A stretch of 64,000 nucleotides of DNA from Cavia porcellus (Eukaryota > Chordata > Mammalia > Rodentia > Caviidae): positions 7,202,501 through 7,266,500 of the forward strand of contig NW_026947488.1 of NCBI RefSeq assembly GCF_034190915.1. Direction: 5' to 3'. Shown piece after piece: positions 50,201-56,734 of this stretch. The notes below the pieces were generated by a model. That model did no database searches. It saw nothing but the letters and a program-made list of their open reading frames with translations, and was not told the DNA's origin. The position numbers and the translations under genes are program-made. Numbering within the stretch: position 1 is the stretch's first letter; every line of letters starts with the position of its first letter.

Positions 50201-50684
50201 ATTGGGAGCCATTGGGAAGACTTCTAAGAAAGTGAAAGTAAGTTATACAAAGTTCAATAAATAACAACCACTTTTATCATCGTTACTAATCGCAGGTAGG
50301 TTTCAAATCTACTTAACTAGCTCTGGAACTCTCTCCTCTGAGCCTCAAATTTCCGTCTGAAAAAACGGTACGTAGCCACAGGAATGTTTCGAGAATTAGA
50401 CAAATATCCCACATTAAGCGTAGTATCAAATCAACAGAAACATTTTTAAACACTCAAAAAATTCCCACTTGTCAATATTATTGTTAATGCGGAATCCTGA
50501 GGACAGTAGGAAGGAACGCAGCTACCTAGGTCTAGAGCTCCGTTGGCTCCTTCCCCGTCCCGTCCCTTCCTGAGTGCGCCCACCCACATTCTCTCCAACA
50601 CCGTGCATTGCTGACCTTCTCAACCTTCTTCGGCCCCTTCACCAGTTCATGCCTTTTGGGGATTGTGCCTCCGTCGCAACCCAT
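16754..50684 (-). CDS. RTF2: RTF2, replication termination factor 2
   Basis: Nine coding exons join without a frame break to 927 bases, 308 residues (human RTF2 has 306): 50616-50684, 46435-46529, 45610-45703, 44854-44993, 40869-40947, 20041-20154, 17402-17456, 17136-17231 and 16754-16938. The N-terminus MGCDGGTIPKRHELVKGPKK is distinctive. The Rtf2 domain holds a first Cys-rich part (WNYCTLSQEI to VACELGR, about residues 34-55) and a second (FICPVVGLEMNGRHRFCF, GCGCVF, EVCHTCGATF, about 118-165), a RING-like zinc fold. The C-terminus is Lys/Ser-rich and ends THTSYCF. Known: human RTF2 sits at replication forks and must be removed from stalled forks through DDI1/DDI2 for restart; fission yeast Rtf2 acts at the RTS1 barrier and in splicing. 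Its promoter is a CpG island. GCNT7 lies antisense in intron 5. Confidence 0.95.
16939..17135 (-). other. RTF2: RTF2 intron 8
   Basis: A short intron of 197 bases with donor GTGGGT and acceptor CCCAG. Nothing else is recognisable in it. Confidence 0.85.
17136..17231 (-). CDS. RTF2: RTF2 coding exon 8
   Basis: This 96-base exon encodes a hydrophilic linker around DLPGPSRVKSGKAED and REKK. It starts after CCGCAG and ends at GTGCAG|GTGGGT, with both borders one base into a codon. Confidence 0.88.
17274..17376. repeat. Minisatellite filling RTF2 intron 7
   Basis: Five units of 20-21 bases ('ctctgggggggtgcggcagg') fill most of a 170-base intron. On the RTF2 sense strand each unit is a C-rich tract ending in CAG, which looks like a 3' splice site. 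The number of Gs varies between units. Confidence 0.92.
17402..17456 (-). CDS. RTF2: RTF2 coding exon 7
   Basis: A 55-base exon encoding KTKKPKAAEALSKVDGSE, the start of the Lys-rich tail. Acceptor is TTCCAG and donor GAAG|GTGAGA. Confidence 0.88.
18972..19090 (+). repeat. B1-like SINE
   Basis: Starts 'ggtgccgggtgtggtagtgt' and contains 'gtaatcccagcacttgggag' and 'agaccctgtctcaaaatcaa'. Confidence 0.85.
19165..19320 (-). repeat. B1-like SINE
   Basis: Contains 'gagacagggtctcgccatgt', two 'caggc' modules of the duplication and 'gagtgctgggtttataggct'. Confidence 0.83.
19565..19650 (-). repeat. ID-like SINE fragment
   Basis: Contains 'ctgaggctcaaacccaggac' and 'gggctacaccccagcc', the reverse of an old ID-like unit. 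Confidence 0.5.
20041..20154 (-). CDS. RTF2: RTF2 coding exon 6
   Basis: This 114-base exon encodes CGATFQEEDIVVLNGTKEDV and then a charged helix (LRKRMDERRLRAKQEK). It is in phase 0 at both ends, with acceptor CCTCCAG and donor AAG|GTAACG, so skipping it would keep the frame but remove the last zinc-fold cysteine pair. Confidence 0.92.
22380..22600 (+). mobile_element. Possible LTR remnant
   Basis: The run 'gggccaatcggtgtatcctc', a TATA-less 'ctacataaatcc', then 'ggctttaataaagagctctt' and a short tail has the order of CCAAT, promoter and poly(A) signal seen in ERV LTRs. The ends are not sharp and no internal part follows. Confidence 0.35.
23435..23565 (+). repeat. B1-like fragment followed by ID-like fragment
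   Basis: Contains 'acttgggaggctgaggcagg' and then 'ggccgaggatccagctcagg' with 'caccctccagtacc', a B1-ID pair with both parts worn. Confidence 0.6.
23726..23820 (-). repeat. ID-like SINE
   Basis: Plus strand shows a T-rich lead, 'ggtacagggattgaactcac' and 'gccgagctaaacctccggcc', the reverse of an ID-like SINE with its A-tail. Confidence 0.82.
24888..24978 (-). repeat. ID-like SINE
   Basis: Plus strand shows 'ctggtaccagagatggaact', 'gccaggcaggcacttatgac' and 'gagctaaatctccagccc'. A separate T-tract follows at about 24992-25008. Confidence 0.85.
25365..25458 (-). repeat. ID-like SINE, older
   Basis: Contains 'tactggagattgaatccagg' and 'ctgggccacaccccagtccc' on the plus strand, the reverse of a diverged ID-like unit. 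Confidence 0.65.
26770..26905 (+). repeat. B1-like SINE with (AACC)n tail
   Basis: Contains 'gccaggaatggtagcacagg', 'aggccagcctggactatacg' and 'gaccctgtctcaaaaaccaa' followed by (CCAA)n. Confidence 0.8.
27940..28035 (+). repeat. ID-like SINE
   Basis: Contains 'ggccggggacgtaactcagt', 'gcgcctgcctggcaagtgca' and a 'gatactaaaaaacaaaaaca' tail. Confidence 0.85.
28110..28197 (+). repeat. ID-like SINE
   Basis: Contains 'gggctggggatgtagctcag', 'gcgcctgcctggcaagctca' and 'gattcccagtaccagaaaaa'. It follows another ID-like copy by about 75 bases. Confidence 0.86.
29252..29350 (+). repeat. ID-like SINE
   Basis: Contains 'gccagggattcagctcaggg', 'gcgcctgcctggcaagcgca' and 'gatccccagtaccaaaaaca'. Confidence 0.86.
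30118..30310 (-). repeat. ID-like SINE followed by B1-like fragment
   Basis: Plus strand shows a T-tract, 'cttggcatgcaccttaccgt' and 'gagctatatcctgggccc', then 'ggcctcctgcctcagcctcc' of a short B1-like copy. Confidence 0.6.
30400..30760 (+). mobile_element. Old LINE-like remnant
   Basis: Phrases such as 'actgtgcacagccacagggc', 'ggatgaatctcagctatggt' and 'acctggagtgacagaaacac' resemble the 3' end of old mammalian L1s. The match is loose and no frame survives. Confidence 0.4.
30785..30900 (+). repeat. B1-like SINE
   Basis: Diverged body with 'gccaggcacagctgcgtggt' and 'cacagtgagactctgtctca', about 130 bases before the GCNT7 coding exon. Confidence 0.65.
30974..31028 (+). promoter_or_regulatory. 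GCNT7: GCNT7 5' leader with two short upstream ORFs
   Basis: The sequence 'gctgttcttttag' just before 30974 looks like a 3' splice site, so the coding exon probably begins here, preceded by a non-coding exon further upstream. Two upstream ATGs follow: 30981-30998 (five codons and stop) and 31009-31032 (seven codons and stop). The stop of the second overlaps the GCNT7 start as ATGA. Confidence 0.5.
31029..31992 (+). CDS. GCNT7: GCNT7 coding exon 1
   Basis: It starts at ATG in a good context (ACCATGA) and ends CTG AGA G|GTAAGG, one base into codon 322. It encodes the anchor, stem and most of the GT14 domain. An open frame runs on past the donor to 32174, but the downstream exons carry the family sequence, so the splice is used. 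Confidence 0.93.
31029..35681 (+). CDS. GCNT7: GCNT7, core-2/I-branching GlcNAc-transferase family member
   Basis: Three coding exons (31029-31992, 33001-33096, 35455-35681) join to 1287 bases, 428 residues; human GCNT7 is about 430. It is a type II Golgi membrane protein: short N-terminus, membrane anchor at about 11-25 (LLACTVICVLGFLYL), stem, then a GT14 domain. Family features seen are AYIVTPPQELAMFVRLLRAI (110-129), the VYCIQVDRKAP strand (135-145), the FPWKYVINLCGEDFPIKTN block (194-212), KHEPPHN, the YFGSAYYVLTRKFVDFV strand, W304/W314, and the exon 3 block around CVYGLGDLPWI. N-glycan sites are N85, N106, N227 and N270. At the place of the catalytic Glu of GCNT1 (PDEFLW) this protein has PERHYW, with Arg 311. 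Enzyme activity of GCNT7 has not been established to my knowledge. The gene lies antisense in RTF2 intron 5. Confidence 0.93.
32780..32945 (+). repeat. B1-like SINE followed by ID-like fragment
   Basis: Contains 'tgggaggctgaggcaggcgg', 'accctgtctcaaaataaatg' and 'gggctggggatggagctcag', ending 55 bases before GCNT7 exon 2. Confidence 0.72.
33001..33096 (+). CDS. GCNT7: GCNT7 coding exon 2
   Basis: A 96-base exon with acceptor CCCCCTCAG and donor AAAG|GTAAAA. It encodes DAPGATPDAGWAGDIRAVKW and ends DGCKG, a segment between the acceptor-binding loop and the last cysteine cluster. Confidence 0.92.
33265..33355 (-). repeat. ID-like SINE, diverged
   Basis: Contains 'tttttgaggtgctggggcgg', 'gctaggcaagctgtctacca' and 'cagcgctacac' in reverse ID-like order. 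Confidence 0.5.
35455..35681 (+). CDS. GCNT7: GCNT7 coding exon 3 (last)
   Basis: A 227-base coding part after TTCTCTGCAG, encoding HYVQDTCVYGLGDLPWIIRS, then FANRFERSADPLVVTCLE and ending RPHH with stop TGA at 35679-35681. Confidence 0.93.
36000..36005 (+). terminator. GCNT7: GCNT7 poly(A) signal
   Basis: AATAAA about 320 bases past the GCNT7 stop, followed by a C/T-containing stretch. Confidence 0.7.
36160..36360 (+). repeat. B1-like and ID-like remnants
   Basis: Worn B1-like sequence ('gacactgaggcagcaggatc') followed by ID-like 'ggtgggacgtggctcagtga' and 'gtcaacccctggcatc'. Confidence 0.5.
36500..37578 (+). mobile_element. MaLR-type internal sequence, decayed
   Basis: Two diverged copies of a roughly 290-base unit, both with 'catgcagaac' and 'ggaggccaggcagtg', are followed by a 3' part with 'ggacttttcagcaaagctga' and 'gggttggaatgttatggttc'. 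This matches what I recall of MaLR internal regions (non-coding, gag-poor). It runs directly into an LTR at 37579 through 'aaggggtggac'. No coding capacity remains. Confidence 0.6.
37579..37954 (+). mobile_element. MaLR/MT-type LTR
   Basis: It runs from TGTGATGGTCGATACACTGT to AACCAAGACA with an AAATAAATC poly(A) signal region and 'ttttgggtgttgggtatttt' near the 3' end. TG...CA ends and the flanking internal sequence support an LTR. It is related to the copies at 1-356 and 59508-59893. Confidence 0.72.
37965..38318 (+). mobile_element. Second, more diverged MaLR-type LTR
   Basis: It shows the same 3' layout: 'cttggagccagctgactcca', 'agctaaataaacctcacctt', 'gacatcaggtactgtgtcac' and 'gaaagtaactagg'. 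It is a different subfamily from the LTR just before it, and contains a run of ten Gs. Confidence 0.55.
38515..38645 (+). repeat. B1-like SINE
   Basis: Contains 'gtcagcctggactacacagt', 'gagttctaggccagcctgac' and 'actgcctcaaaaaaaatgaa'. Confidence 0.78.
39690..39802 (-). repeat. B1-like SINE, diverged
   Basis: Contains 'cttgctgtgtaacccaggct', 'ggcctcaaacttgtggtgac' and 'tacaggctcgcaccacc'. Confidence 0.72.
40869..40947 (-). CDS. RTF2: RTF2 coding exon 5
   Basis: A 79-base exon encoding FCFLRGCGCVFSERALKEIK and AEVCHT, the Cys-rich core of the zinc fold. Acceptor CCTCCAG, donor ACG|GTGAGT. Confidence 0.93.
41143..41203 (+). repeat. (CA)n microsatellite
   Basis: A CA dinucleotide run broken by a few CAGA and CATA units, in RTF2 intron 4. 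Confidence 0.95.
41322..41578 (-). repeat. ID-like fragment and B1-like SINE
   Basis: An ID-like piece ('agtgctggggattggaccca', 'atgctaatcgcccc') is followed by a B1-like copy with 'gacagggtttcacaatatgg' and 'atgtagcccaggctggcctt'. Confidence 0.7.
42015..42205 (+). repeat. B1-like and ID-like remnants
   Basis: Contains 'cacacgcctggaatcccagc' and 'gcccagccagggtgactccg', then 'gagtgggatataggtcagta' and 'ccctggactgaatcc' of an ID-like unit. Confidence 0.6.
42295..42440 (+). repeat. B1-like SINE
   Basis: Starts 'gagctgggcgaggtggcaca', contains 'gaagccagcctgggctacac' and runs into a short CA/CG-rich tail. Confidence 0.84.
43004..43039 (+). repeat. 12-base tandem repeat
   Basis: Three perfect copies of 'ccctgcccaggc' in a row, in RTF2 intron 4. 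Confidence 0.85.
43950..44232 (-). repeat. Two B1-like SINEs
   Basis: First copy about 43950-44060 ('gacagggtctcactatatgg'), second about 44125-44232 ('cttgctatgctgtccagggt'), both in reverse. Confidence 0.75.
44233..44283 (+). repeat. (TA)n followed by T(n)
   Basis: A TA dinucleotide run passes directly into about 22 Ts, between a B1-like and an ID-like SINE; the T-run is the A-tail of the reversed ID-like element. Confidence 0.92.
44284..44378 (-). repeat. ID-like SINE, near-consensus
   Basis: The reverse complement has 'gctgggaatttagctcagcg', 'gcataagcatctgcc', 'ttgcaagcaggtagtcatga' and 'ttggtaccaataaaaa'. This is the cleanest ID-like copy in the window and the one most like castorimorph ID elements as I recall them. 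Confidence 0.88.
44854..44993 (-). CDS. RTF2: RTF2 coding exon 4
   Basis: A 140-base exon encoding SVTELKLSDNPAWEGD through KHDDLQRARFICPVVGLEMN and GRHR. Acceptor TCCACAG, donor CACAG|GTGGGT. The first residue is Ser where I recall Asn in human. Confidence 0.93.
44994..45609 (-). other. RTF2: RTF2 intron 3
   Basis: A 616-base intron with no repeat or gene that I can recognise. Confidence 0.8.
45610..45703 (-). CDS. RTF2: RTF2 coding exon 3
   Basis: A 94-base exon encoding LYNKDAVIEFLLDRSAEKAL through HIKSMK. Acceptor TCCTGCAG, donor AAG|GTGAGC. Confidence 0.93.
45704..46434 (-). other. RTF2: RTF2 intron 2
   Basis: A 731-base intron, GC-rich in the middle, with nothing recognised apart from a short 'ctgaccactgaagg' duplication at about 45828-45855. 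Confidence 0.8.
46435..46529 (-). CDS. RTF2: RTF2 coding exon 2
   Basis: A 95-base exon encoding VDKDAELVAQWNYCTLSQEI and LRRPIVACELG. Acceptor TTTTATTAG, donor GGCAG|GTATGG. It is too short for a long open frame. Confidence 0.94.
47225..47760 (+). repeat. Cluster of B1-like and ID-like SINEs
   Basis: B1-like copies lie at about 47230-47350, 47355-47450 (worn) and 47455-47600 (good, with 'gaggccagcatgggctacat'), followed by an ID-like fragment with 'ggttggggacatagttcagt'. Confidence 0.72.
48050..48245 (-). repeat. MIR-like old SINE
   Basis: Phrases such as 'tttctgtgtgtcaggacctg', 'tttttaatcaccaacaccca' and 'ctgctggagatgagagaact' follow the order of a reversed MIR element. Confidence 0.5.
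48265..48420 (-). repeat. B1-like SINE
   Basis: Contains 'gagacagggtctcactgtgt', 'cagcccagggtggccttgaa' and part of the head; its 5' end is truncated. Confidence 0.78.
49165..49318 (-). repeat. B1-like SINE
   Basis: Contains 'cactatgtagttcagcctgg', 'gtagcccaggttggccttga' and 'caccaccacacctggctcat'. Confidence 0.85.
49340..49745 (+). repeat. L2-class old repeat
   Basis: The order 'tttattgggtgttgatta', 'aagtcatacaaggacctgct', 'aaataaaagaacagagtaag' and 'ggattttattccaaatgcga' follows a widespread ancient mammalian LINE 3' region. The family name is from recollection. Confidence 0.45.
49886..50040 (+). repeat. MIR-like old SINE
   Basis: Contains 'gcttcattacccaccagcta', 'tgtgaccttagccatgcacg' and 'ttgaattctcatttctctgc', the characteristic MIR core order. 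Confidence 0.6.
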
Positions 50685-51110
50685 CTTAGGACCGGAGTCA
50701 GAACCAGCCCCCAAGTCTTGAAGCTGCCACTTCCTGGGCGGGTAGTGAAAGCAACAGCCACTTCCGGCGCTCCTTGTATACGTCACTTCCGGTGACGCGC
50801 CGGGCCTTGAATTGGGGCTTGGCTGCGGGTAGGGCGGGATGATGCCGTTGCCAAGCGCCAGTTGCCATGGAGAGCGTCTTCAACTGCTGGGCGTGGCCCG
50901 GTGCTTTGGCCCACGCACAGCTGGCGGATCTTCCTGCGCGCCGGGTTGAGGGCGGTCCCGCCACGCCAGGCTCCAGTGCGTCGTCCCTTCTTCCTCTTTC
51001 CATTAGGTCCGTGGGCTCCTGCTGGACGCTCGGAAGCGCTCGCCCACGCGCGGGCAGGGCAGCGAGCGTGGCGGTGACTCAGGAGCGCTTGGCGCTCTTC
51101 AGCCCCATCC
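50530..51110. promoter_or_regulatory. RTF2: CpG-island promoter of RTF2
   Basis: This stretch is rich in CpG, unlike its flanks, and covers RTF2 exon 1. Upstream of the ATG lie ETS-type ACTTCCGG sites at 50760-50767 and 50785-50792, with a CRE-like TACGTCAC at 50779-50786 fused to the second. A TGACGCG follows, and two GTTGCC half-sites of RFX type sit at 50847-50852 and 50861-50866. There is no TATA box. The island reaches some 400 bases beyond the likely start, so divergent transcription is possible. Confidence 0.75.
50616..50684 (-). CDS. RTF2: RTF2 coding exon 1
   Basis: It encodes MGCDGGTIPKRHELVKGPKK and VEK. ATG is at 50682-50684 with A at -3 and G at +4. The donor AAG|GTCAGC is weaker than the others. 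The frame stays open upstream of the ATG, but the family starts at this Met. Confidence 0.94.
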
Positions 51111-52374
51111 CATCCTAGCCTGTGTGACTGCAGATATGGGCAACCTGTGAAGCTGTCGTTTCGGTATACGTGCGTGTATTGATTCGCGTGGAGCGCTGTG
51201 ACTTAAGCATCCACGACCCCGCTGCAAGGTGATAGGAGATTGCCAATGGTACAGGTGTGAAATTTCTTCCACAGTCTTCTGAAGCCCAGGCTAAAATAAT
51301 TTTTATGTGTGAAGAAGTATATAATTAACATGTTATGCAGTACATTGGTTCGTATAAAGAATACACTGTTATCTCCATGCTGATTCCAAGAGACAAGCTA
51401 TGTTATTTGAATTGAGAACAGCAAAATCCGTGATTGTGTCAGGCTCCTTGAAGTATCAGAAACATTAGGGAAAAGCCCTTCCCCTGCCCAGATTGCAGAC
51501 CGCCATGCCTGGAAATGACCGTGTTGAAAGTAGTCCCCTTTTGGTAACAGTTGCCCAGAATAGTATTTGGACATGAAAACTTAAGGGTCTATGGGGTTGG
51601 TGTATCTGTTACTGTGATTGACAGAAATTAAATTGGTTTAGGACAGTGACAGTCCCCAAGAACTGTAATCCTTGCAAGGTTAGGAATTTATGTTATTCCC
51701 TGTTGTAGCTCAGTGCCTAGAAGAGTCTGTTTGTTGTATTCCAGATAATGTTTCCTTACCAAAAGAAGGCACAGGCTCCTTTGGAGAGGGATGATAAGCC
51801 AAGTTCGAGCTGACCCCAAAACTGTTGAGAACTGCAGGGCTCTTGGTACATGAAGACTCCCTCCAAACTCTTCCACCAAGAGGCTTATCCCAAATCTAGC
51901 ATGTAAATCTGTATCCCGAGAATAACCCCAGCCTGTGTTAAATGGCTGCTCAGAAAGCTCAAAAAGCAATGTCAGCTGCGCTCAAGCGGCTCAGGCAGCT
52001 AGAGGTCCCTGTTCTCCTTGGTTTCCTCTTTTAGAATATGGGTCTCCAGGCTTTGTGCTTTCATGACACTGTGCCCAGATAAAACTTGAGTGTGGCTTAT
52101 TGTCATCAGAATAGCCACTATTTGGGGGGTGAGAGCTGATTGCCTTGTCGGGTGCTGTATGCACTTTACTGATTTGTGCCCTTCGATTCTGGCAGCCACC
52201 TAGAAAACCGGTGTAATTCTTGTCTGCTTCCTCCCCCACTGACTTTGTTGAAGGAAGCAGTAAAGGAGATTTCCTTACAAGGACCCTTGGGGACAGCTTT
52301 GTTCCTACTGAGCTGTGGATTTGAAGAAAGAGTATGGCCACAGAAAGAAAAAAGATCAACTTCTAGTGAAACCC

Positions 52375-52460
52375 ATATTTATTTTTCATTTATGCTGGGA
52401 GACCTAGATCCTCACACTTGCTAGGTGAGCACTCTGCCACTGAGCTGTACCCCACCCACA
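52375..52460 (-). repeat. ID-like SINE fragment
   Basis: Contains 'ctagatcctcacacttgcta' and 'cactgagctgtacccca' on the plus strand. Confidence 0.5.
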
Positions 52461-52999
52461 ACGGGGTGTTTCTTAACCTGTGTTAGAGTGCTTGGATCTC
52501 TATCAGAGTTTGATGAAAACTTTAGACTTATCCTCAGAAAACTGCCTCTGAGCACATACAAAACATTACTGGTAGTTTGTATTCAGTGGGAGGAAGAGTT
52601 TTTGCTTAGCAAACATGAAGGCCTGGGTGGAAATTTGGTGACTACTAAAGGAATTCAAGACAAAAATTACTTTTGATTTTTAGTTTTAGGGAAATATTCT
52701 AAGAATATTCTCTGCTTCCACCTCCAGCAAGCAGTGTGCTGTCCACCTCTCTCGGGCGGAATCTTCTCTTTCCCCAGTATTTGCCCAGGAACTCCCTCCC
52801 GTGACTCAGGCTAACCCTCTGGGCGTCTCCTTCCCAGGGCGATTGTCTCTCCGTGTCCCCTCTAAAAGAGCACCCATACATCAGCCCTCCCTCCCATCCT
52901 GTGTCATCTGCGTCTTCCCCACACCGTATTACACATTTAAATTTTGGCATCTTGTTCACTGTGGATTTTACATTGATTTTTGGTTCTTTAAACTATTAT

Positions 53000-53088
53000 T
53001 TCAGGGCAGGGGACATAGCTCAGTGGCAAAGGACTTACGCATAGAGCCCTGTTTTTGATCCCCAGCACTACAAAATGAAATCAATAAG
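53000..53088 (+). repeat. ID-like SINE
   Basis: Contains 'gggcaggggacatagctcag' and 'gatccccagcactacaaaat'. Confidence 0.75.
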
Positions 53089-54284
53089 CCATCGATTTTT
53101 GATTACTAAATGTTTTGGGACCCCATTACATGTGACGTTCATGGAGGGGGCCTGAGGGGTGCAGCCTGGCCTGGTGCCCAGCTCCCTGGTGCCGGAACAA
53201 AAGCACCATATTTCAGTCTCTGTTTGTTGCCTGCGTCATTCTCTAACATTTTTTAGCCATCGGCAAGGGCCTGGGACATGCACAGTACAAGCTCGTTAAG
53301 GGACTGAATAAAAGGAAATTAGTGTTTGCAGAGAGCATCCATGCACCCCATGAGGGGAAAGACATAAATGGGAGCTTCAGGAGTACTAAGATACGCAGGT
53401 GGGGAAAACATAGACATTAAAAGAGGTGTTTTCTAAACCACACGTTGCTACCACACCATAAACATGACTCCCCGGCCCTTGTCACCCTGGAAGATCTCTG
53501 CAGCGGGGCTATCACCACTTCCATCCTCTTGATTAATTCAACTTAATTGAGGTCAAGTTGCCACCACCACCCCTACCACTGGCTCACCCACCGTTTCCTC
53601 TTCCTTCTTTGGGAGGAAATGGTACAAAATTCTGGGTGTTTAGCAAAATATTTAGCAAAAAGTCACGAAAAGCTGAAAATATGTGCTTAGAATGTGATCA
53701 TCCTATTAAATTAATCAGTGGAGACTCACCACTCTTTCCAAAAACAAAAAAAGGGAAGGAAACACATTTAGCCGAGAGCAGCATTTTCCATCATTTTGTA
53801 CCCAGTGGTTTTGTTGACAGTGATCTTTTGTTTGAAGTCATCTCAAAAAGACCTGTTTATTAATTCGTAAAGAGGCTGCCACTGAGAAAGGACCAAGTGA
53901 AGGTACACAAGCCATCAGATCCGTGGTTTAGGAGTCATCACTTAATAAATACGTGCAGCTGCCATCATTTTGTGTAAATATTTTCCCCACTGCAATAAAA
54001 ATGTATTATTTGCCTCCCTGCAACGATCCCTCCACCACTCCTCATGACTTTTGCCAGGGGATCTTGCTGGAAGATGGTTCTCCATGCGTGTCTTCCATTC
54101 CCTTTTATCTTCTGAGCCCTTGGTTCTGACCATCCTGTCCAGGACATGAGTGGGCCAACTGCTAGATGGCTGCAGAACCTCCCTCGAGAGCAGAGTGAGG
54201 TTTGCTTGCTGCCCAGTCTGCTAAAGATGAACTCTCTATCATCATTACAATCAGGTCTGCTCAGGGCCCATTACACCGGGGTCC

Positions 54285-54665
54285 TCCTGTGTTTGCTTTT
54301 CATTGTCATCACCCAATACCTGAGAAAAGGAGCTTGGAGGAGAGAGGCTTATTGTGGCTCACGGTTTCAGAGGCTCTGGCCCCTAGCTGCCTGCTCCTTG
54401 CCAAGGACCAGAGGTGAGGCAGGACATCACTGTGGAAGGTCATCATAAAGCAGAACTGCTCACATCCTCTGAGCCAGGAGCAGAGGAACAGAGAGAGACC
54501 GGGCAAGAGGAAGGAGCCAGGGACCACAAGTCGGTCCCACACTCAGAGCCCCATGATCCGCTCCCGGCCTATTTCCTGTTCCCATCAGCTCCAAGGAACC
54601 CCTCAAATGATGACCAGTGCCCTTGTCATCCAATCACTTCCCAGAAGCCCAGGGTGTGACAGCAT
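54285..54665 (-). mobile_element. MaLR-type LTR, reversed
   Basis: The plus strand reads 'tgtcatcacccaatacctga', 'gaggcttattgtggctcacg' and later 'atccaatcacttcccagaag', the reverse order of MST/THE1/ORR-like MaLR LTRs. The ends are worn. Confidence 0.5.
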
Positions 54666-55589
54666 CTACCTGATCCCCAGTGCTGTTGCTCCTGGACTTC
54701 GAGGAGAATGGACCAGTGATCTGAAGATGACCACGGCTGGCTTGCAGTGAGCACTTGGAGAGGGTAAGAGAGGAGATCAGGAGGCAGGTCTGGCTGGCAT
54801 CCTCGGGAAGGCCTGCCTGGGGGGTCAGTTCTTGGCTGGCAATGGGATCTCGGGATTTGGGGAGTTTTTCCATCCCCATTTGGGGAGTTTTCCTGCATCT
54901 CCAGGATTGCAAAGAATGAAAGGCACTCCTGTGCCTAAACTCTACAGACAGTGGGATACATGTGGCCTGCCTGCTTTCCCTGGGAGGACCGGACATGTAG
55001 TGTGTGCCAGGCAGAGGCTGCCTACCTGACCAGCACCCAGGAGTAACACTGGGCATTGAGGCGCCTGTGGGCTTTCTGGCAGCCACATGTCACATATGCC
55101 GTCACAGCTCATTGCTGGAGGGATTAAGTGTGTCCTGCACAATTCTGCTGGGTGACGACTCTGGGGAATGTGCGCTGCTCCCCACGTTTCAACAAAGGGT
55201 ACCTCCTCCCTTTGTTGACTTTATTTCATCCTTTTCACCAAAATAAAACACAGTTGTGAGTCCTCCTAGCGATTCCTTGGCCTGGAGTTCTCTTGGGGAC
55301 CACTGACAGAGTCTCTGATCCTGGAATCTCATGTGTCCGTTCAGCGTCCATGTACCAGTGCCTGGCCAACTAGTTAATTTGGGTTAGGAAAAATAAAGTC
55401 TTAGGCACTTCTCAGTTCTTTACAGGGCTGTCACTTTACCTCTCTTAGGACTTCGTGTGTCTGCATTTGTGTAACAGTGAAGCTCTCAGGGACAGACACC
55501 TGATAACCTACTGTACACAGAACAAAATCTCTGTTTCTCTCCTCTGGCCACGGACCAAGAAGGAACTAATTCGAGGCAGCCACCTTGCA

Positions 55590-55790
55590 GTGATCAGAGT
55601 TGACTCAGAGAGTGAGACTGAGATACTGCTGCTCTGTAACAAACGGTTGGAGCCCCTGAAGCCAGCCAGATGTGCAGCCAGGTGCCCCAGATTACTCTAA
55701 GATATCTGAGACCGTCCACTTCCTCTACTGCTTAAGACAGACGCTAGATGGTTTTCTAGCACTTGGGAACAGGACCCTAACTGATGCAAT
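55590..55790 (+). mobile_element. Possible old MaLR LTR 3' end
   Basis: The end 'ctactgcttaagacagacgc', 'tggttttctagcacttggga' and 'caggaccctaactgatg' resembles the 3' end of MLT1-type LTRs. Old and weak. Confidence 0.35.
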
Positions 55791-56209
55791 CCTGCTGTTC
55801 AAAGAACATGGTCCTCCAGTGTCTCTCTGTCCAGCTGCAGAGAGTTAAGGCTCACCATGGTGGCATCTCTGTTTACAGAGCCATGAGTCTCAACAAAAAT
55901 AGCAACAGTAAGTACTTAAAAGTGCCTCCCATGGGCACAGGAGCAGACAGGAGCAGAACTTGGTGCTCCTGCAAGGGCCAGAGCCTGTGGACACTTTCCA
56001 GATGACAAAGGTGTGTGACTGAGCTACACATAGGTGACACAGAAAAGATGGTGTAACCATGGTAACACAAACAAAAGACCCAGCTTCAAGGAGACAAAGA
56101 GGTGGTGGTTTAGCTGGAAGGGAGCCCAGGGCCACTTCCACCTCTGCACCCGGTGATCGCTAACCTGACCTCACCACGCCTTCCTGTCTGCACCCCCACA
56201 GATGACAGC

Positions 56210-56215
56210 TTTATT
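56210..56215 (-). terminator. CASS4: Candidate CASS4 poly(A) signal
   Basis: TTTATT on the plus strand (AATAAA on the minus) lies 945 bases past the CASS4 stop. No nearer canonical signal was noticed. Confidence 0.4.
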
Positions 56216-56734
56216 TGCCAGGGCCAGGAGCACCAGAACGCAGCCTCTGCCGCATCTCACTGCAGACTTAGGGAGAAGCCCCTCACTTTGGTACCGGAAG
56301 TTGGGCGACGTTGATCAGAGACCTTCCCAAAGAAACGATTCAGCAAGTGATGCTTAGGTTCGTGAGTATATTTAAATAACATTATAAACTGATGCACAAC
56401 AGTCGAAGTACCTTCCTCAGATGAGCGGGGACAATTTGCTCACAGAATCTGTAATATACAAAATAAGTTAATAGGGAACCCAACAGAGCAAGTTAGGTTG
56501 CAACTGTAGCATGCGCCTTTAACTAGGGTAAAATAACGTAGCCAATAGATCTGTAAACACATAGATATTTGTGCATGACACAGGTGTAATTTGCATCAAT
56601 CCCAAGGAATTAACTCAATCCAAAATAAAAAAAAAAATGTATCACATTTCCTGACGGAAGCAGCATCTTCATCCTTTGAAACTAAGTTCCTTTGATTCCT
56701 AACTTTTTTCTCCCCGTGTGTGGAGGATGTGTGT

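Larger units (their letters stand above)
46530..50615 (-). other. RTF2: RTF2 intron 1
   Basis: A 4.1-kb intron holding B1-like SINEs at 47230-47600, 48265-48420 and 49165-49318, an ID-like fragment near 47693, MIR-like stretches (48050-48240 and 49886-50040) and an L2-like stretch (49340-49740). Positions 46600-47200 show nothing recognisable. Confidence 0.8.
51110..56209. other. Gap between RTF2 and CASS4
   Basis: No gene was recognised. The part to about 54000 is mostly single-copy-looking AT-rich sequence with an ID-like fragment at 52375-52460 and an ID-like SINE at 53000-53085. From 54290 there are LTR-like remnants. The stretch 54750-55580 shows nothing I can name. Confidence 0.7.

Noticed and set aside
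51688..52424. Open frames of 80-122 codons near 51.7-52.4 kb
   Set aside because: They overlap on both strands, have no family pattern and lie in the gene-free gap between RTF2 and CASS4.
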